Below, one piece after another: positions 1 through 7,744 of a stretch of DNA of 64,000 bases. A program made the translations under genes and the position numbers. The DNA comes from Planctomycetota bacterium. Lineage in GTDB: Bacteria; Planctomycetota; SZUA-567; H5-PLA8. The notes beneath the pieces were generated by a model. It was not told the DNA's origin. It did no database searches and saw only the letters and a list, made by a program, of their open reading frames with translations. The stretch spans positions 1,049,201-1,113,200 of the forward strand of contig JABTUM010000001.1 in the NCBI GenBank assembly GCA_015075375.1, read 5' to 3'. Each line of letters opens with the position of its first letter. Positions within the stretch are counted from its first letter, which is position 1.

Positions 1-903
1 TTCAAGATTCCCGCGAACCTGATGGCCAACCAGGAAGATATCGCGCCTAAGAAGCCCGATGAGTGGGAGAAGTTCAAGACCGACCGGCTGCAGGAACTCA
101 AGCGCGTCTGTGGCGGTGACTGGAAGGTCGAAGAGACGGCGCACTATTGCCTCTTCAATAACCTGGATCCGAAGGACTACGAAGCGCTGAAAGTGCAGTG
201 CGAAGGGCTGTACGGCTTCCTGAAAGAAGTAATGGACTATAAGGAAGGCGATCCGCTCTGGAACAACAAGTGCCCCGTCTACTTCATCAAGACGCGCAAC
301 CAGTTTCTCCAGTTCGCGTCGCAGATCGATCGGGCGCCCGGCGCGGCGAACTCGGGCGGCTACTTCCGCCACCGCGGGCGCGAAGTTCACATCGTGATTC
401 CGCTGTACGATTGGATGAACGGGAAGCAGAAGATCGAGACGGCCACCAGCACGCTGTACCACGAAGGCACGCACGCCTTCCTGCAGCTTGTGGGTAAGAA
501 TACGCAGTTGAATTCGTGGCTCCACGAGGGCATGGCGCAGTTCATCGAGTTCCTGTGCATGGAGCGCTACACGGGCAGCAATAACTTAGGCGACCGCAAC
601 CGCGCGGTGGGCATCCTTCGCCAAGCCGTTCGGGACGGCGACGTGATCAGTTGGTACGAAGGCCGGCAGCGCCCCATGGGCGGCGGCGACCACCCGGGCT
701 ATGCCTTCGCCTGGTCGCGCTTCCACTTCCTGTACACCTGCTTTCGCAGCAATCCGCGAGCGTTGCCGACGATGATCAATGCGATCAAGGACGGTAAATC
801 CGAGGAGGACGCGATGAAGGCGGCCTTCGGGAAGTCCTACGACGAGCTGGAGCAGGGCTATCGGGTCTGGATGGAACAGTCGTCCAAAAACAACTTCAAA
901 TAG
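1..903 (+). CDS. Zinc metallopeptidase-like protein, C-terminal part (5' end outside window)
   Basis: The reading frame is open to base 1, so the true start is upstream; the first in-window ATG is at 22. Counting from that Met, residues 147-151 are HEGTH, an HExxH zinc site. A second motif, WLHEG at 166-170, supplies a likely third ligand, Glu169, 18 residues after the last His. This spacing is that of a gluzincin. The layout resembles the DUF1570-type putative peptidases common in Planctomycetes, which is family recognition by eye. The substrate is unknown. No signal peptide can be judged because the N-terminus is missing. A 143-bp gap separates it from the next gene. Confidence 0.7.
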   Translation, partial: FKIPANLMANQEDIAPKKPDEWEKFKTDRLQELKRVCGGDWKVEETAHYCLFNNLDPKDYEALKVQCEGLYGFLKEVMDYKEGDPLWNNKCPVYFIKTRNQFLQFASQIDRAPGAANSGGYFRHRGREVHIVIPLYDWMNGKQKIETATSTLYHEGTHAFLQLVGKNTQLNSWLHEGMAQFIEFLCMERYTGSNNLGDRNRAVGILRQAVRDGDVISWYEGRQRPMGGGDHPGYAFAWSRFHFLYTCFRSNPRALPTMINAIKDGKSEEDAMKAAFGKSYDELEQGYRVWMEQSSKNNFK

Positions 904-1046
904 GCAGGAAACGCCGGCTCAAATATCGCGCAAAAGCGCTCTGGACCTTGTCTCGCATTCTGTGCTACAACCTGCCTCGGCTCGCGGAAGGAGCGGGAGC
1001 CGGTTTGCATAGTCCGCTTTTCCTAAAACAGGACGCCTAAAGCCCC

Positions 1047-1898
1047 ATGTCTGAAATCGAACTCGCCTGCCACCTTTCGCCGTGGGGGCAGCACGGCATG
1101 ATTAACGCGCTCTCGGACATTGAGAGCGCCGGCTTCAAGGGCATCGAACTGCCCGCGATCGTCGTGGAGCAGTTCGAGGACCGCGTGCAGGTCTTCAACG
1201 AGATTCTGCTGGAACATCACATTCAGCTCGTCGCGATCACCGCCGGCGGCAGCAAGTGGCCGGGGATGAACCTGGACGAGGAGGTCGAGCGCTGCCTGAA
1301 TATCGCGCGCTTCCTGAAATCGGCCGGCGCACGGGTGCTGTGCCTGTACCCGCCCAAACCGAACCCCGAGCATCCCATCGAAGACGAACTGGACCTGATG
1401 CCGGCCGCGACGGCTTACGGCGAGATCGCGCGCCGCACCCTCGAGCAGGATGTCATCACCTGCATCCACCCCGAATTCGGGACGCTGGTCGAGGACGAGA
1501 AGACGCTGGAGAAGTTCAACCAGATGGCCGATCCGGAAGCGCTGAAGCTCTGCCTCGACGTAGGCTGGCTGGCCGAGGCCGGCCTTTCGCTCACCGGCTT
1601 CGTGAAGTCGTACAAAAAGAAGTTGGGGCTCGTCCACCTTAAGGACTTGAAGTTCAAGAAGGGCAAGATCGCGAAGCCCCACAAAGAGAAGGGCAAGGAA
1701 GACCCGCGTCCGCATGCCGTCGAACTGGGCAAGGGCGGGCTGGATCTCGAAGCGTACGTCGACGCGCTGCTGGTCGCCGAATTCTCCGGTTGGGCCACGG
1801 TGGAGTTCGATCCGCCCGAGGAGCCCGGCCGCACGCTGCGCAGCCTCGCCAAAGCCTGCCACGACTACGCCGAACACACGCTCGACTTGGTGCTGTAA
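1047..1898 (+). CDS. Sugar phosphate isomerase/epimerase-like TIM-barrel protein
   Basis: The 283-aa protein has the sequence texture of the xylose isomerase-like (AP endonuclease 2) TIM-barrel family: ACHLSPWG at the N-terminus, VLCLYPPKP mid-protein, the metal-site-like stretches ITCIHPEFG and LCLDVGWL, LVHLKDLK, and a C-terminal ATVEFDPPEEPG. Glu and His residues in these strands are expected to bind a divalent metal. Family members isomerise or epimerise sugars and inositol derivatives; the substrate here cannot be named. It is cytoplasmic, with no signal peptide. The ATG at 1047 is preceded by ACAGGA. The gene appears monocistronic; the next gene starts 148 bp downstream. Confidence 0.75.
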   Translation: MSEIELACHLSPWGQHGMINALSDIESAGFKGIELPAIVVEQFEDRVQVFNEILLEHHIQLVAITAGGSKWPGMNLDEEVERCLNIARFLKSAGARVLCLYPPKPNPEHPIEDELDLMPAATAYGEIARRTLEQDVITCIHPEFGTLVEDEKTLEKFNQMADPEALKLCLDVGWLAEAGLSLTGFVKSYKKKLGLVHLKDLKFKKGKIAKPHKEKGKEDPRPHAVELGKGGLDLEAYVDALLVAEFSGWATVEFDPPEEPGRTLRSLAKACHDYAEHTLDLVL

Positions 1899-2046
1899 TG
1901 CAGGACCGGGTTCGTGGGCGGCTCCCGAAAGTCGCCTTGCGCCGGTTCACCGCCTAAGCCCTAACCGCATGGCGCCACCCGCGCCTGCTTGCGATCCGCA
2001 CACATAGCGCCTTGACCGGATTCCCGAAACGGGCGAACATCAAGGC

Positions 2047-3033
2047 ATGCGCTTCCTGTTCATCTGCATCCTTTGGACGCTGCTGCTGTCCGGAGCCGCA
2101 CGAAGCGGCGAAGGCGAACCCGCGGACCTGCGACTGCGTTTGGCGAAGGACGCTCAGATTCGCTACGCGTGGGATATCGAATACGGGACGCAGAGCAAAG
2201 GAACCGAGCGCGGCAAGCCGCTGGACCTGCGCGTCGACAAGGACTTGAAGCTGCAGGTGCGGTTGCAGGGCATCGCGCCGCCGTCGCAGGCGCCGATCGG
2301 GGCGAGTTTGCGCTTCGACCGCTTCGAACTGGAAGAAAAACGCAAGGTGGGCGAGGCGCTGCAATCGCGCCTGCGCGTCGACCGGCGCCAGATTTTCCTC
2401 GAAGAGAACGGGAAGGTGCAGATCGACAGCCTGAACGATATCGGGCTGGAGAAGATCACCGATTACCAGCGCAATCTGCGCGGCCTGGAGCGGCACGAGG
2501 TTCACCTGGGCTTCGAGACCACGGGGAAGCAGGCGCATGTGGCCGGCGACACGCAGCTCGTCGAGACGCTGTACGGGCACAGTTCGCAGGGGCTCTTCCC
2601 GGTCCTGGCGGGACAGGAAGTGAAACCGGGCGAGGGTTGGACCGACGCGTTCGGGATTCCTATGCTGGGCGAGTTGAAGCTGGACGAGCCGGCGAAGGTG
2701 ACTTCGCGCTTGAAGTTCGCGGGCTGGATGAAGAAGGACGGCAAATCGCTGGCGCTGGTGGACGTGGTTTCGTTCTGGGAGAGCACCGACTTGCGCGGGC
2801 GCGATGAGGCGGGTCTGGAGGTGACGATCACGCGGCTGGACGGGATGGGCGCGGGCACCTGCACGTTCGATCCGGTAGCGGGCGCATTCGAAGAAGGCAC
2901 GATGACGTTCCAGCTCAAGTACCGCCTGGAAGGCCGGCGCGAAGGCGAGAAGACGGAACTGGAAGTGGAAGGCAAGTCGCGGACGAAGTTCAAGCGCGTG
3001 GAACTGGGCGAGGCGGGCCCGAAGCCGGAGTAG
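2047..3033 (+). CDS. Secreted protein of unknown function
   Basis: The 328-aa product begins with a clear signal peptide (MRFLFICILWTLLLSGAARS), so it is exported, probably to the periplasm. The mature part is rich in beta-strand-like alternation and charged residues, with no Cys pairs or catalytic motif that I recognise. Repeated stretches of the type LxxRFDRFELEEKRK, GEGWTDAFG and TCTFDPVAGAFEEGTMTFQLKYRLEG resemble secreted beta-barrel-like proteins of the DUF6263 kind, but this is only an impression. No operon partner: the next gene, yebC, starts 139 bp downstream. Confidence 0.7.
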   Translation: MRFLFICILWTLLLSGAARSGEGEPADLRLRLAKDAQIRYAWDIEYGTQSKGTERGKPLDLRVDKDLKLQVRLQGIAPPSQAPIGASLRFDRFELEEKRKVGEALQSRLRVDRRQIFLEENGKVQIDSLNDIGLEKITDYQRNLRGLERHEVHLGFETTGKQAHVAGDTQLVETLYGHSSQGLFPVLAGQEVKPGEGWTDAFGIPMLGELKLDEPAKVTSRLKFAGWMKKDGKSLALVDVVSFWESTDLRGRDEAGLEVTITRLDGMGAGTCTFDPVAGAFEEGTMTFQLKYRLEGRREGEKTELEVEGKSRTKFKRVELGEAGPKPE

Positions 3034-3172
3034 GATTGGGCTGCAAACGCCAAACACCAAGAACGAAACAAACGGCAACCGGTCATGCTTCGGTCGCGAT
3101 GCCGGGGCGCCGCTTGACCCTCACGCCGGTAAGCGCGTATCCTAATCGGCCGAGGCGGGACGGAGATTCGAG

Positions 3173-3925
3173 ATGGCCGGGCATTCACATGCGGCGAACG
3201 TGGCGGTGCGCAAGGGCAAGCAGGACCGCCTGCGCGCGCGCGTCTTCGGGCGTCACAGCAAGAACCTGATGATCGCGGCGCGCGACGGCCCCGATCCGAA
3301 TTTCAATTTTTCGCTGCGCCACGCGATCGAGAAAGCCCGCGCGGACTCGATGCCCAACGACAAGATCGAGCACGCGATCAAGAAGGGATCGGGGCAGATT
3401 GAGGGCGTGCGCGTCGAGGAGTTCATGATCGAAGGCTACGCGCCGGGCGGCGTGGCGCTGCTGATCGACTGCATCTCCGACAACCCGCAGCGCACGCGCC
3501 CCGAGGTGGGGAACATTCTGGACAAGAACAACGCGAAGCTGGCGGCGAGCAACGCGGTGAAATGGATGTTCCAGCGCAAGGGGCTCTTCGCGGTGCCGGT
3601 GGCGAAGATCGGCGAAGAGCAACTGATGGAACTGGTGCTGGAAGCCGGCGCCGACGACATGATTCGCAGCGACGACGTGTACGAAGTCACGACCGCGCTG
3701 GAATCGTTCGATTCGGTGCGCAAGACTCTGGAGCAGGCGGGGGTCGAGACGACCGTAGCGGAATTGAAGTACCTGCCCAACACCGAGTGCGAAGTCGACG
3801 GCGCCACGGCGACCCGGATCTTCAACCTGATCGAAAAGATCGAGGACCACGAGGACGTGAACGCAGTGCATACGAACCTCGCGTACACGGACGAAGTGTT
3901 GAAGGCGCTGAAAGAGGGTGCGTAG
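3173..3925 (+). CDS. yebC: YebC/PmpR family protein
   Basis: The 250-aa protein matches the YebC/TACO1 family in length and in domain order. It starts MAGHSHAANVAVRKGKQD, followed by MPNDKIEHAIKKGSG, EGYAPGGVALLIDCISDNPQRTRPEV and a C-terminal EDHEDVNAVHTNL. Family members bind DNA or ribosome-associated RNA and are described as transcriptional regulators or, for TACO1, as translation activators at proline stretches. The N-terminal basic block differs from the usual MAGHSKWANIKHRK consensus: the Lys-Trp is replaced by His-Ala and the following segment is altered. An SD-like GGACGGAG precedes the ATG. ruvC follows on the same strand after 130 bp, as in many genomes where yebC and ruv genes are linked. 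Confidence 0.93.
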   Translation: MAGHSHAANVAVRKGKQDRLRARVFGRHSKNLMIAARDGPDPNFNFSLRHAIEKARADSMPNDKIEHAIKKGSGQIEGVRVEEFMIEGYAPGGVALLIDCISDNPQRTRPEVGNILDKNNAKLAASNAVKWMFQRKGLFAVPVAKIGEEQLMELVLEAGADDMIRSDDVYEVTTALESFDSVRKTLEQAGVETTVAELKYLPNTECEVDGATATRIFNLIEKIEDHEDVNAVHTNLAYTDEVLKALKEGA

Positions 3926-4055
3926 CGAGTGCGGCCCGCCTGTTCAAACTTGGCGGGGAGCGCGTGACCGCGCAGGATCCGCTCCTACCAACGGTTGCAG
4001 CGCCCGGATGCTTGAGCTTCGAAGGTTTACCTATTAACTCGTTCGCGGGGCGCAC

Positions 4056-4571
4056 ATGCCCGTAACGCCCACGCATCGCTACATCGGCATCGACCCCGGT
4101 ACGCAAGTCGCCGGCTGGGGGATCGTCGAAAGCCAGGGCTTGACCTTGAAGCTCGTGGCGTGCGGCGTGCTGCGCGGGCCGGCGCGAGGCGAGATGGGCG
4201 CTCGGTTGAAGGCGATCTTCGAGGCGCTGGAAGCGGTGCTGGCGCAGTACCGCCCCGAAGCGGCGGGCCTGGAAGAGACCTTCGCGGGACAGAATCCCAA
4301 ATCGGCGATCGCGATGGGCCAGGGGCGCGGCGTGGCGCTGCTGGCGCTCGAACGCGCGGGCATCCCGGTGACGAGCCTGGCGCCGAACGAGATCAAGAAG
4401 GCCGTGACGGCCAACGGGCACGCAGGCAAGGATCTGGTGGCGAAGATGGTCTGCGCGCGGCTGGGGCTGCCCGATCCGCCCGAACCGGCGGACGTGACCG
4501 ACGCGCTGGCGGCGGCGATCGCCTTGGCCCAGCGTGCGCCCGCGCAGAATTGGACCGCACGGGGCCGCTAG
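4056..4571 (+). CDS. ruvC: Crossover junction endodeoxyribonuclease RuvC
   Basis: The 171-aa protein is normal RuvC size. It has the RNase H-fold active site: Asp13 in YIGIDPGT, Glu73 in GLEETF, and Asp146/Asp149 in the C-terminal helix (ADVTDALAAAI). RuvC cuts Holliday junctions symmetrically as the nuclease of the RuvABC complex, using two metal ions. ruvA and ruvB do not follow; an SGNH hydrolase lies downstream, so the ruv genes are dispersed or the operon is split. The ATG at 4056 sits 130 bp after yebC. An AT-rich dyad begins 15 bp after the stop codon. Confidence 0.93.
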   Translation: MPVTPTHRYIGIDPGTQVAGWGIVESQGLTLKLVACGVLRGPARGEMGARLKAIFEALEAVLAQYRPEAAGLEETFAGQNPKSAIAMGQGRGVALLALERAGIPVTSLAPNEIKKAVTANGHAGKDLVAKMVCARLGLPDPPEPADVTDALAAAIALAQRAPAQNWTARGR

Positions 4572-4585
4572 GATCCTTTCGTTTT

Positions 4586-4625
4586 ATTTTTACTACACTA
4601 TCATATATTTTGGTGTAGTTAAAAT
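4586..4625. promoter_or_regulatory. AT-rich dyad symmetry around a -10-like box (candidate operator)
   Basis: Two 13-bp arms (4586-4598 and 4613-4625; core ACTACAC / GTGTAGT) are inverted with one mismatch. They flank TATATT at 4604-4609, a 5/6 match to a -10 box. The stretch is far more AT-rich than its surroundings and ends at the base before the first ATG of the SGNH hydrolase gene. There is no T-run after the dyad, which argues against a Rho-independent terminator for ruvC. A repressor operator across the promoter is the simplest reading. The binding protein is unknown. Confidence 0.5.
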
Positions 4626-5918
4626 ATGCAAGCTTGGGGCAGACCGCCAGTCTGGCGCACCCTTAAGGGAGGCACGGCCATTCCACTCGCACGCTTCGTT
4701 CTCGGATGGAGTCTTTTCTTCGCCGCCTGTGCCTACGGGGCGGAGGCGCCGAAGGCCGGCGGCTTCCTCCTTAAGGAAGGCGACCTGCTCGCGTTTTGCG
4801 GCGACTCGATCACGGCCGGGGGCTTGTACCCACGCTACGTCGAGGCGTACTTGCGGGCCTGTGCGCCGGTGCCGGGCCTACGCATCATGAACGTGGGGCG
4901 TTCGGGCGAACAGGCGCGCCACTTCCCGCCGCTGATGGACGGACTGCTGGCCGCGAAGCCGACGGTGGCGACGATCTGCTACGGGATGAACAGTTCGCGC
5001 AGCGCCAAAGTGCTGGGCGAAGGTTCGGCTCAAACCGAAGCCTCGGCGCTGCGTGCGATCGTGGAGAAGCTCAAGGCCGCGGGGTGTACGCGGATCGTGG
5101 TGGCCTCGCCGGGTTGCGTGGACTCGACGCACTTCGCGCTGGCGCAATCGAAGCCGGCCGATCCGGCGGCGGCGGAAGCGACGAACAAGAATCTGGCCCT
5201 GATGGGCACGGCAGCCGAAATGGTGGCGCGCGAGCATCAGCTTATTTACTGCGATATCCATCATCCGATGATGGATGCGATGGCGAAAGCCAAGGCCAAG
5301 CACGGGACGGCGTTTGCATTCGCCGGCGGCCCGGGAGACGGCGTGCATCCGGGCGGCGCGGGGCATCTCGTGATGGCTTGGGCGCTGCTGAAGGCGCTGG
5401 GCTGCGACGGCGCGATCGGCACGATCGCGCTGGACCTCAAGACCGGCAAGGCCGAAGCGGGCGCTGGCCATGCGGTGCTCTCGGCGGCGGCGGGACAGAT
5501 CGATCTGGAAAGCACTCGCTATCCGTTCTGCTTCCTGGGCAAGCCCGAGGACGCCAAGTCGCCACGGAGCGTCAGCGATCTGATCGCGTTCAACGCCGAA
5601 CTGAACCGGCTGATCCTGAAAGTTTCCGGCGCGGCGGGGAAACGCTTTACGGTGACGTGGGGCGCGGCGACGGCGGAGTTCGACGGGGCGGCGCTGGAAC
5701 AGGGCGTGAATCTGGCCGAAGCGTTCCCCGAGAATCCCTTCTGCGCGCCGTTCGGGAAGCTGCTGTTCTCGATGGAAGAGCGCGCGACCTGCGAGCGTGC
5801 GCTGCGCATGGATCATAAGGGCAGCGCGGCGATGCAGGCACGATTGGACAAGGCGCTGGCCGGACTTGTACCGGCGCCGGTGAAGCACACGATCAAGGTG
5901 GCGGAAGCAGGAAAGTAG
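4626..5918 (+). CDS. Secreted SGNH/GDSL-family hydrolase
   Basis: The 430-aa product carries the four SGNH blocks: Ser61 in FCGDSITAG, Gly91 in NVGRSG, Asn122 in CYGMN, and Asp238/His241 in GDGVHPGG. This family deacylates esters on lipids, polysaccharides or glycans. A hydrophobic segment (residues 21-38, ending AYGA) is a signal peptide. The start is uncertain. The ATG at 4626 has no Shine-Dalgarno sequence and abuts a promoter-like dyad. A strong AAGGGAGG lies in frame at 4665-4672, followed 7 nt later by ATT (4680), which would give a compact signal peptide. The C-terminal 170 residues are alpha-helical in character and unassigned. It may be monocistronic with its own regulated promoter. 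Confidence 0.85.
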   Translation: MQAWGRPPVWRTLKGGTAIPLARFVLGWSLFFAACAYGAEAPKAGGFLLKEGDLLAFCGDSITAGGLYPRYVEAYLRACAPVPGLRIMNVGRSGEQARHFPPLMDGLLAAKPTVATICYGMNSSRSAKVLGEGSAQTEASALRAIVEKLKAAGCTRIVVASPGCVDSTHFALAQSKPADPAAAEATNKNLALMGTAAEMVAREHQLIYCDIHHPMMDAMAKAKAKHGTAFAFAGGPGDGVHPGGAGHLVMAWALLKALGCDGAIGTIALDLKTGKAEAGAGHAVLSAAAGQIDLESTRYPFCFLGKPEDAKSPRSVSDLIAFNAELNRLILKVSGAAGKRFTVTWGAATAEFDGAALEQGVNLAEAFPENPFCAPFGKLLFSMEERATCERALRMDHKGSAAMQARLDKALAGLVPAPVKHTIKVAEAGK

Positions 5919-6030
5919 CTCGTTCGATCTCGGCCTTCGATCGGACGGGACCGCTCCCCCTCCCCGCGACTTGCCGCCTCTCGCTCCGGGCGGTACACCG
6001 TATCCCGTCAACACGCGCTCGAGGATGCTC

Positions 6031-6933
6031 ATGGCCGAGGCCACGCCGCGGACGGATGCCGCCGCGCCGACGTACCGCTTGCTCACCCGCGCCGATATCC
6101 CCGGCGCGCAGCGCCTGCGTGAACTCGCCCATTGGAATCAGACCGACCGGGATTGGGAGCACCTGCTCGACTTCGAACCCCAGGGCTGCTTTGCCGCCGA
6201 GTACGCGGGGCAATTGGCGGGCACCGCGACGACGACGCGCTTCTTGCCCGCCGCGGGCGCAGGGAGCTTCGGCTGGGTCGGGATGGTGCTGGTCGATCCC
6301 GGGATCCGGCGCATGGGCATCGGCTCGACGCTGCTGAAGCGTTGCATCGCCTACCTCGAAGGCGCCGGAGTCGAGACGGTACGCCTGGACGCGACGCCGA
6401 TGGGCAAGAAGGTTTACGATCAGCTCGGATTCGCCGACGAGTACAGCCTGGAGCGCTGGGAAGGCACGGCGCGGGGGACGTTTCCGGCGGCGAGCGTTTG
6501 CACGGTGGAAGCGCTGACGGCCGAGCGCCTGGACGGTGTGGCGGCGTGGGACCGTGAGGTCTTCGGCGCGGACCGGATGCGCGTGCTGGCGGCATGGCGT
6601 GCGGATTGGCCGGAGTGTGCGGTCGCGGCCTACGCAGGCGGGAGGCTTGCGGGCTACGCGCTGGCGCGGCGCGGTTCGCGCTTTCAGCAGATCGGTCCCA
6701 TCGTGGCCGCATCGCCCGTCGTAGCCGAGGGGTTGTTGCAGGCGCTCCTGCATCGGCTATCGGGGCAGCCGGTGATCGTGGACTTCGTGACGTCGAACGC
6801 ATGGACGGCCGAGCTTCTGGCGCGGAGCGGATTGGCGCAACAGCGCCCGTTCATCCGCATGGCCAAGGGGCCCAACCGATCGCCCGGAAATCCGGCTCCG
6901 ATCCTGGCGATAGCCTGCCCGGAATTAGGCTGA
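6031..6933 (+). CDS. GNAT family N-acetyltransferase (two-domain)
   Basis: The product is about 300 aa. The N-terminal half is a GNAT fold with an acetyl-CoA binding motif A (VGMVLVDPGIRRMGIGSTLLKR) followed by motif B (LDATPMGKKVYDQLGF). The C-terminal half (from about residue 150) looks like a second acetyltransferase-like domain ending in the SGLAQQRPFIRMAKG type motif typical of YitH-like proteins. Transfer of an acetyl group to an amine is the expected reaction; the substrate is unknown. The frame is open to 5971, but the ATG at 6031 is preferred because GAGG (6021-6024) lies 6 nt upstream. It is cytoplasmic, with no obvious partner gene. Confidence 0.85.
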   Translation: MAEATPRTDAAAPTYRLLTRADIPGAQRLRELAHWNQTDRDWEHLLDFEPQGCFAAEYAGQLAGTATTTRFLPAAGAGSFGWVGMVLVDPGIRRMGIGSTLLKRCIAYLEGAGVETVRLDATPMGKKVYDQLGFADEYSLERWEGTARGTFPAASVCTVEALTAERLDGVAAWDREVFGADRMRVLAAWRADWPECAVAAYAGGRLAGYALARRGSRFQQIGPIVAASPVVAEGLLQALLHRLSGQPVIVDFVTSNAWTAELLARSGLAQQRPFIRMAKGPNRSPGNPAPILAIACPELG

Positions 6934-7054
6934 CGAGCGTTCTTTTAATGGGGTAACTCACTGCCTTGAAAGAAGTTAGATCAGACTCCCCGCGCACCGG
7001 TGCAAACGTCATGCAAGTTTCTTTCCCACCTCTCGTTAGCCCAATAGCCGAAGG

Positions 7055-7070
7055 AACCTACGGGTTCCGG
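7055..7070. promoter_or_regulatory. Short hairpin upstream of ECF sigma gene
   Basis: GGAACC (7055-7060) and GGTTCC (7065-7070) form a perfect 6-bp stem with a TACG loop, 47 bp before the sigma factor start. GGAACC also resembles the -35 element used by many ECF sigma factors, so autoregulation is possible, but I see no convincing -10 partner. Confidence 0.3.
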
Positions 7071-7117
7071 CGGCGCGGCGGCCGCAGGATGGGCCGCCGG
7101 GGCGGAAGGTAGCGCTC

Positions 7118-7654
7118 GTGGCGCGGGACGATACGCCTGAGCCCGGGATGGGCGACCTCCGCCATTTCGACCAATGGGTGCAGGAGCATCAGCAGAGCGT
7201 TTACACGTACATCTTGCGGATGATCGGGAACGCGCAGGATGCCGAGGACTTGACGCAGGATGCGCTGATGCAGACGTACCGGACCAAAGCTCGGGTGGCT
7301 CCGGAATCCGGCGGGTACTTGAAATGGTGTTTCCGGATTTCGCGGAATCTGGTGATCGACTACCGGCGCAAGAAGCGCCCGCGGGGTGCGGAAGAAGAAG
7401 AGCTTGAGCGCGCGGTGGACGCGCGGTCGCTGCGGCCCGAGGAAGTGTACGAGCATCGGGTGAAGGGCGGCGAACTGCGCGAGGAACTGCTTGCGCTGCC
7501 GGAAAAGTACCGCGAGGCGCTGCTGCTGCGGTACCAGGTGGACCTGAGCTACGAAGAGATCGCTCAGGTGATGGACGTACCGGTGACGACGGTGGAAACA
7601 CGAATTCACCGGGCGAAGAAGATGCTGCGCGAACGGCTTTCGCGCCGCAGTTAA
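7118..7654 (+). CDS. ECF-type RNA polymerase sigma factor
   Basis: The 178-aa protein has the two ECF domains. Region 2 spans about 20-85 (YILRMIGNAQDAEDLTQDALMQTY, then WCFRISRNLVIDYRRKKR). Region 4 spans about 120-175 (LPEKYREALLLRYQVDLSYEEIAQVMDVPVTTVETRIHRAKKMLRERL) with a helix-turn-helix. It would direct core polymerase to a small set of promoters. The next gene, 90 bp downstream on the same strand, encodes a membrane FecR-domain protein with an anti-sigma-like N-terminus and is the likely partner. Confidence 0.92.
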   Translation: MARDDTPEPGMGDLRHFDQWVQEHQQSVYTYILRMIGNAQDAEDLTQDALMQTYRTKARVAPESGGYLKWCFRISRNLVIDYRRKKRPRGAEEEELERAVDARSLRPEEVYEHRVKGGELREELLALPEKYREALLLRYQVDLSYEEIAQVMDVPVTTVETRIHRAKKMLRERLSRRS

Positions 7655-7744
7655 AGACGCAGGCGATGCGCGGCGCGTGACGCGGCGGGCATCGAAATAC
7701 AAGCAAGGGCTCGCACGGGTGTGCGGGCCGGGAACGGGCAGGTT

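Noticed and set aside
4586..4625. The dyad as a terminator of ruvC
   Set aside because: AT-rich stem with the T-rich side before rather than after it, and it encloses a -10-like box.
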